From Setophaga petechia (Eukaryota > Chordata > Aves > Passeriformes > Parulidae): a stretch of 64,000 nucleotides of DNA. The notes under the pieces are model-generated. The model was not told the DNA's origin. It worked only from the letters and a program-made list of their open reading frames with translations, and did not search any database. This document shows positions 62,487 to 64,000 of the stretch, one piece after another. The stretch spans positions 36,951,291 through 37,015,290 of the forward strand of contig JANCRA010000003.1 of the NCBI GenBank assembly GCA_024362935.1. Direction: 5' to 3'. Both the position numbers and the translations under genes were made by a program. How positions within the stretch are numbered: position 1 is the stretch's first letter; each line of letters begins with the position of its first letter.

Positions 62487-64000
62487 GATATTCTAAACTA
62501 CCAGGAATATCTCCACAGCAGAACTTTGCACAGCAATAGGAAAAGGTGTTTGTAAGCTGCATTATCTGATGGCATATATGCCTGTATACTCTTCACTGAT
62601 ACTTGCTAATATGTTGGAAACCCAGTTAGAAGGAAATTGTTGGATAGAAGTGGAGTGTGAGACTTATTGTCATTAGGACATGGAGCATATTACAATATTT
62701 TCTGTAGCGGTGATATGTTAATTGGATAGCTGCAGGCAAGCAAAGTGTAGCAGTCGCTGACAATTAGAAACAACAATGAATTTTCCAGGACTGGATCTAT
62801 TCCTTGGGCATATTAAAATGCATTTCAGGTATATGCCATAGCTTAAATACTAACATATATCTTGAAATTCTGTTTTCACAGTGCCAAGACAAGATTTACC
62901 TTTGCTGCTTGTGAAAGGGAGAGAGGCATCATCAGACCACTGAATAAAATCCTCCATAGTTTTGCTGCCAAGCTTGTACTTGTTATGTCAGGACTGTGGG
63001 GGAGCAATATAACCAGGAACCAGCAGAATTAAAAAGGAAACCAAGCACCCTCAAAACAAGGCAAAATATTCCATCAACAATTATTTCAGTCGCAACTAGA
63101 TATAGCTTACTCAGAAGTTTCACAGCAAGATAAGTTAAATAAAAGATGTTTTCTCTGCAAATGAGCAGCAATTCAGAGCATTCATTAATGCTCTTTGTGT
63201 TTGAGGGATCAGTTAGTTAACAGCTATGGGATTACGGGATTCATATCATCCTGTGCATTAAAATAATCCTCAGAAATATGGATGTGATTTCCTTTCATAT
63301 TTGTACAGACATTACACTATGACCTGATTTCTAGAAGGCCCAAGAGTTTGTACTTTTATTTCACCATTCATATAAGAGTCACTGCCCAAAGGATCTGACC
63401 TGATGCTGAAAAACAGTGGTAGAAAGTTTCAGAAAGTATTAGTGTCCTTCAGATCTGCAGCACATTTTTATTTTGCTTACAAACCTCTCTTCACTTTGAT
63501 GGCTATCATCTCTTCCCTCCCATGCTGTGTTACATGGGAAATAAGGCCAAGCACGCAAAGAGCCTGGTTATCCTTGTGGCGGTGCAGTAAGAGTCATAGC
63601 AGTGCTGGTTTCCTCACACTGCTTATCATCACACCTTAGACATGATCTTAAGCTAAAGACTATCTTCAGATCTTAAGCAGGCAATAATTCTGTTCATGTG
63701 CTTTGAACTTACCCCAGAATCCCCAGAATGGCAAAAGTGGCCACCTGTGGCTGGGATGGGCGCTACTCACCTCACTTCTCATGCACTGTGCCACTCATCA
63801 AGTTATTGAAGATCACCAGGTTTCATTGTCTTAATTGGAAACTATGATAGTAGGGAATAGAGGAGGAAATTTTCATCATACTGAATCCTCATCAACTATA
63901 AAGCAATATTTACTTTCTTGTAAATCTCCAAAACCAACTATTAGTGGACTGTTCATGTAAGAGAAGAGGGTGACAGTCTCTCCATGAACTGGTAAAAGTG

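Larger units (their letters stand above)
58240..64000 (+). other. Probable first intron of the gene starting near 56 kb
   Basis: No coding exon was recognised to the window end. Composition is somewhat more balanced than in the first 50 kb, as is usual downstream of promoters. Simple tracts: a G-rich block at 58760-58789, poly-A at 62062-62074, and TC repeats at 62446-62486. The TC repeats make the opposite-strand frame read as Arg/Glu repeats, an artefact. There are no CR1 copies in this part. Confidence 0.4.

Noticed and set aside
62377..62562. Frame with Arg-Glu repeats
   Set aside because: Translation of the TC microsatellite on the opposite strand.

Overview
This window reads as a non-coding stretch of a sauropsid nuclear genome, most likely a bird. 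The base composition is AT-rich and CpG-poor. There are no compact genes or operons, and no reading frame resembles an intact multi-domain protein. The recognisable interspersed repeats are old 3'-end fragments of CR1 LINEs, the dominant avian/reptilian retrotransposon, at about 17.3, 44.2, 45.4 and 51.9-52.5 kb. There are also faint tRNA-derived MIR-type SINE relics at about 20.5, 21.9 and 50.2 kb. Long G/T (or A/C) homopolymer-like tracts, common in bird DNA, occur at 11.8, 16.1, 20.2, 39.5 and 45.6 kb. All of this is by eye; no alignment could be run.

Layout. From 1 to 32.4 kb I see AT-rich sequence without a convincing coding exon. It holds a zero-length-exon (recursive-splice-like) motif at 4.64 kb, two slightly GC-richer patches that could be regulatory (8.4-9.1 and 29.0-29.5 kb), one CR1 and two SINE relics. 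At 32,469-32,698 lies the most gene-like short element: a good 3' splice site opening a 75-codon frame that encodes a single hydrophobic segment, a basic stop-transfer stretch and a short polar tail ending in TGA, with AATAAA signals downstream. I treat it as a possible last exon of an unidentified plus-strand membrane protein. From 33.6 to 56.1 kb the sequence is again gene-poor, with three CR1 fragments, a G-quadruplex-capable tract at 39.5 kb and two exon-like segments at 48.9 and 50.2 kb of uncertain meaning.

The clearest functional landmark is at 56.15-58.23 kb. CpG density rises locally, and a CCAAT box and paired TAATTG homeodomain-type sites precede a 24-A purine tract. About 1.8 kb of purine-rich sequence with only short upstream ORFs then ends at a consensus GTGAGT splice donor (58,234). 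This looks like the promoter and long non-coding first exon of a plus-strand gene whose coding exons lie beyond the window. The remainder, 58.2-64 kb, would be its first intron. The gene identity cannot be read from a 5' UTR and I do not name it. The flanking gene desert and long leader would suit a developmentally or neurally regulated gene, but that is inference.

No rRNA, CRISPR array, intact transposon, viral genome or toxin gene was seen, and no new multi-gene system is supported by the sequence.
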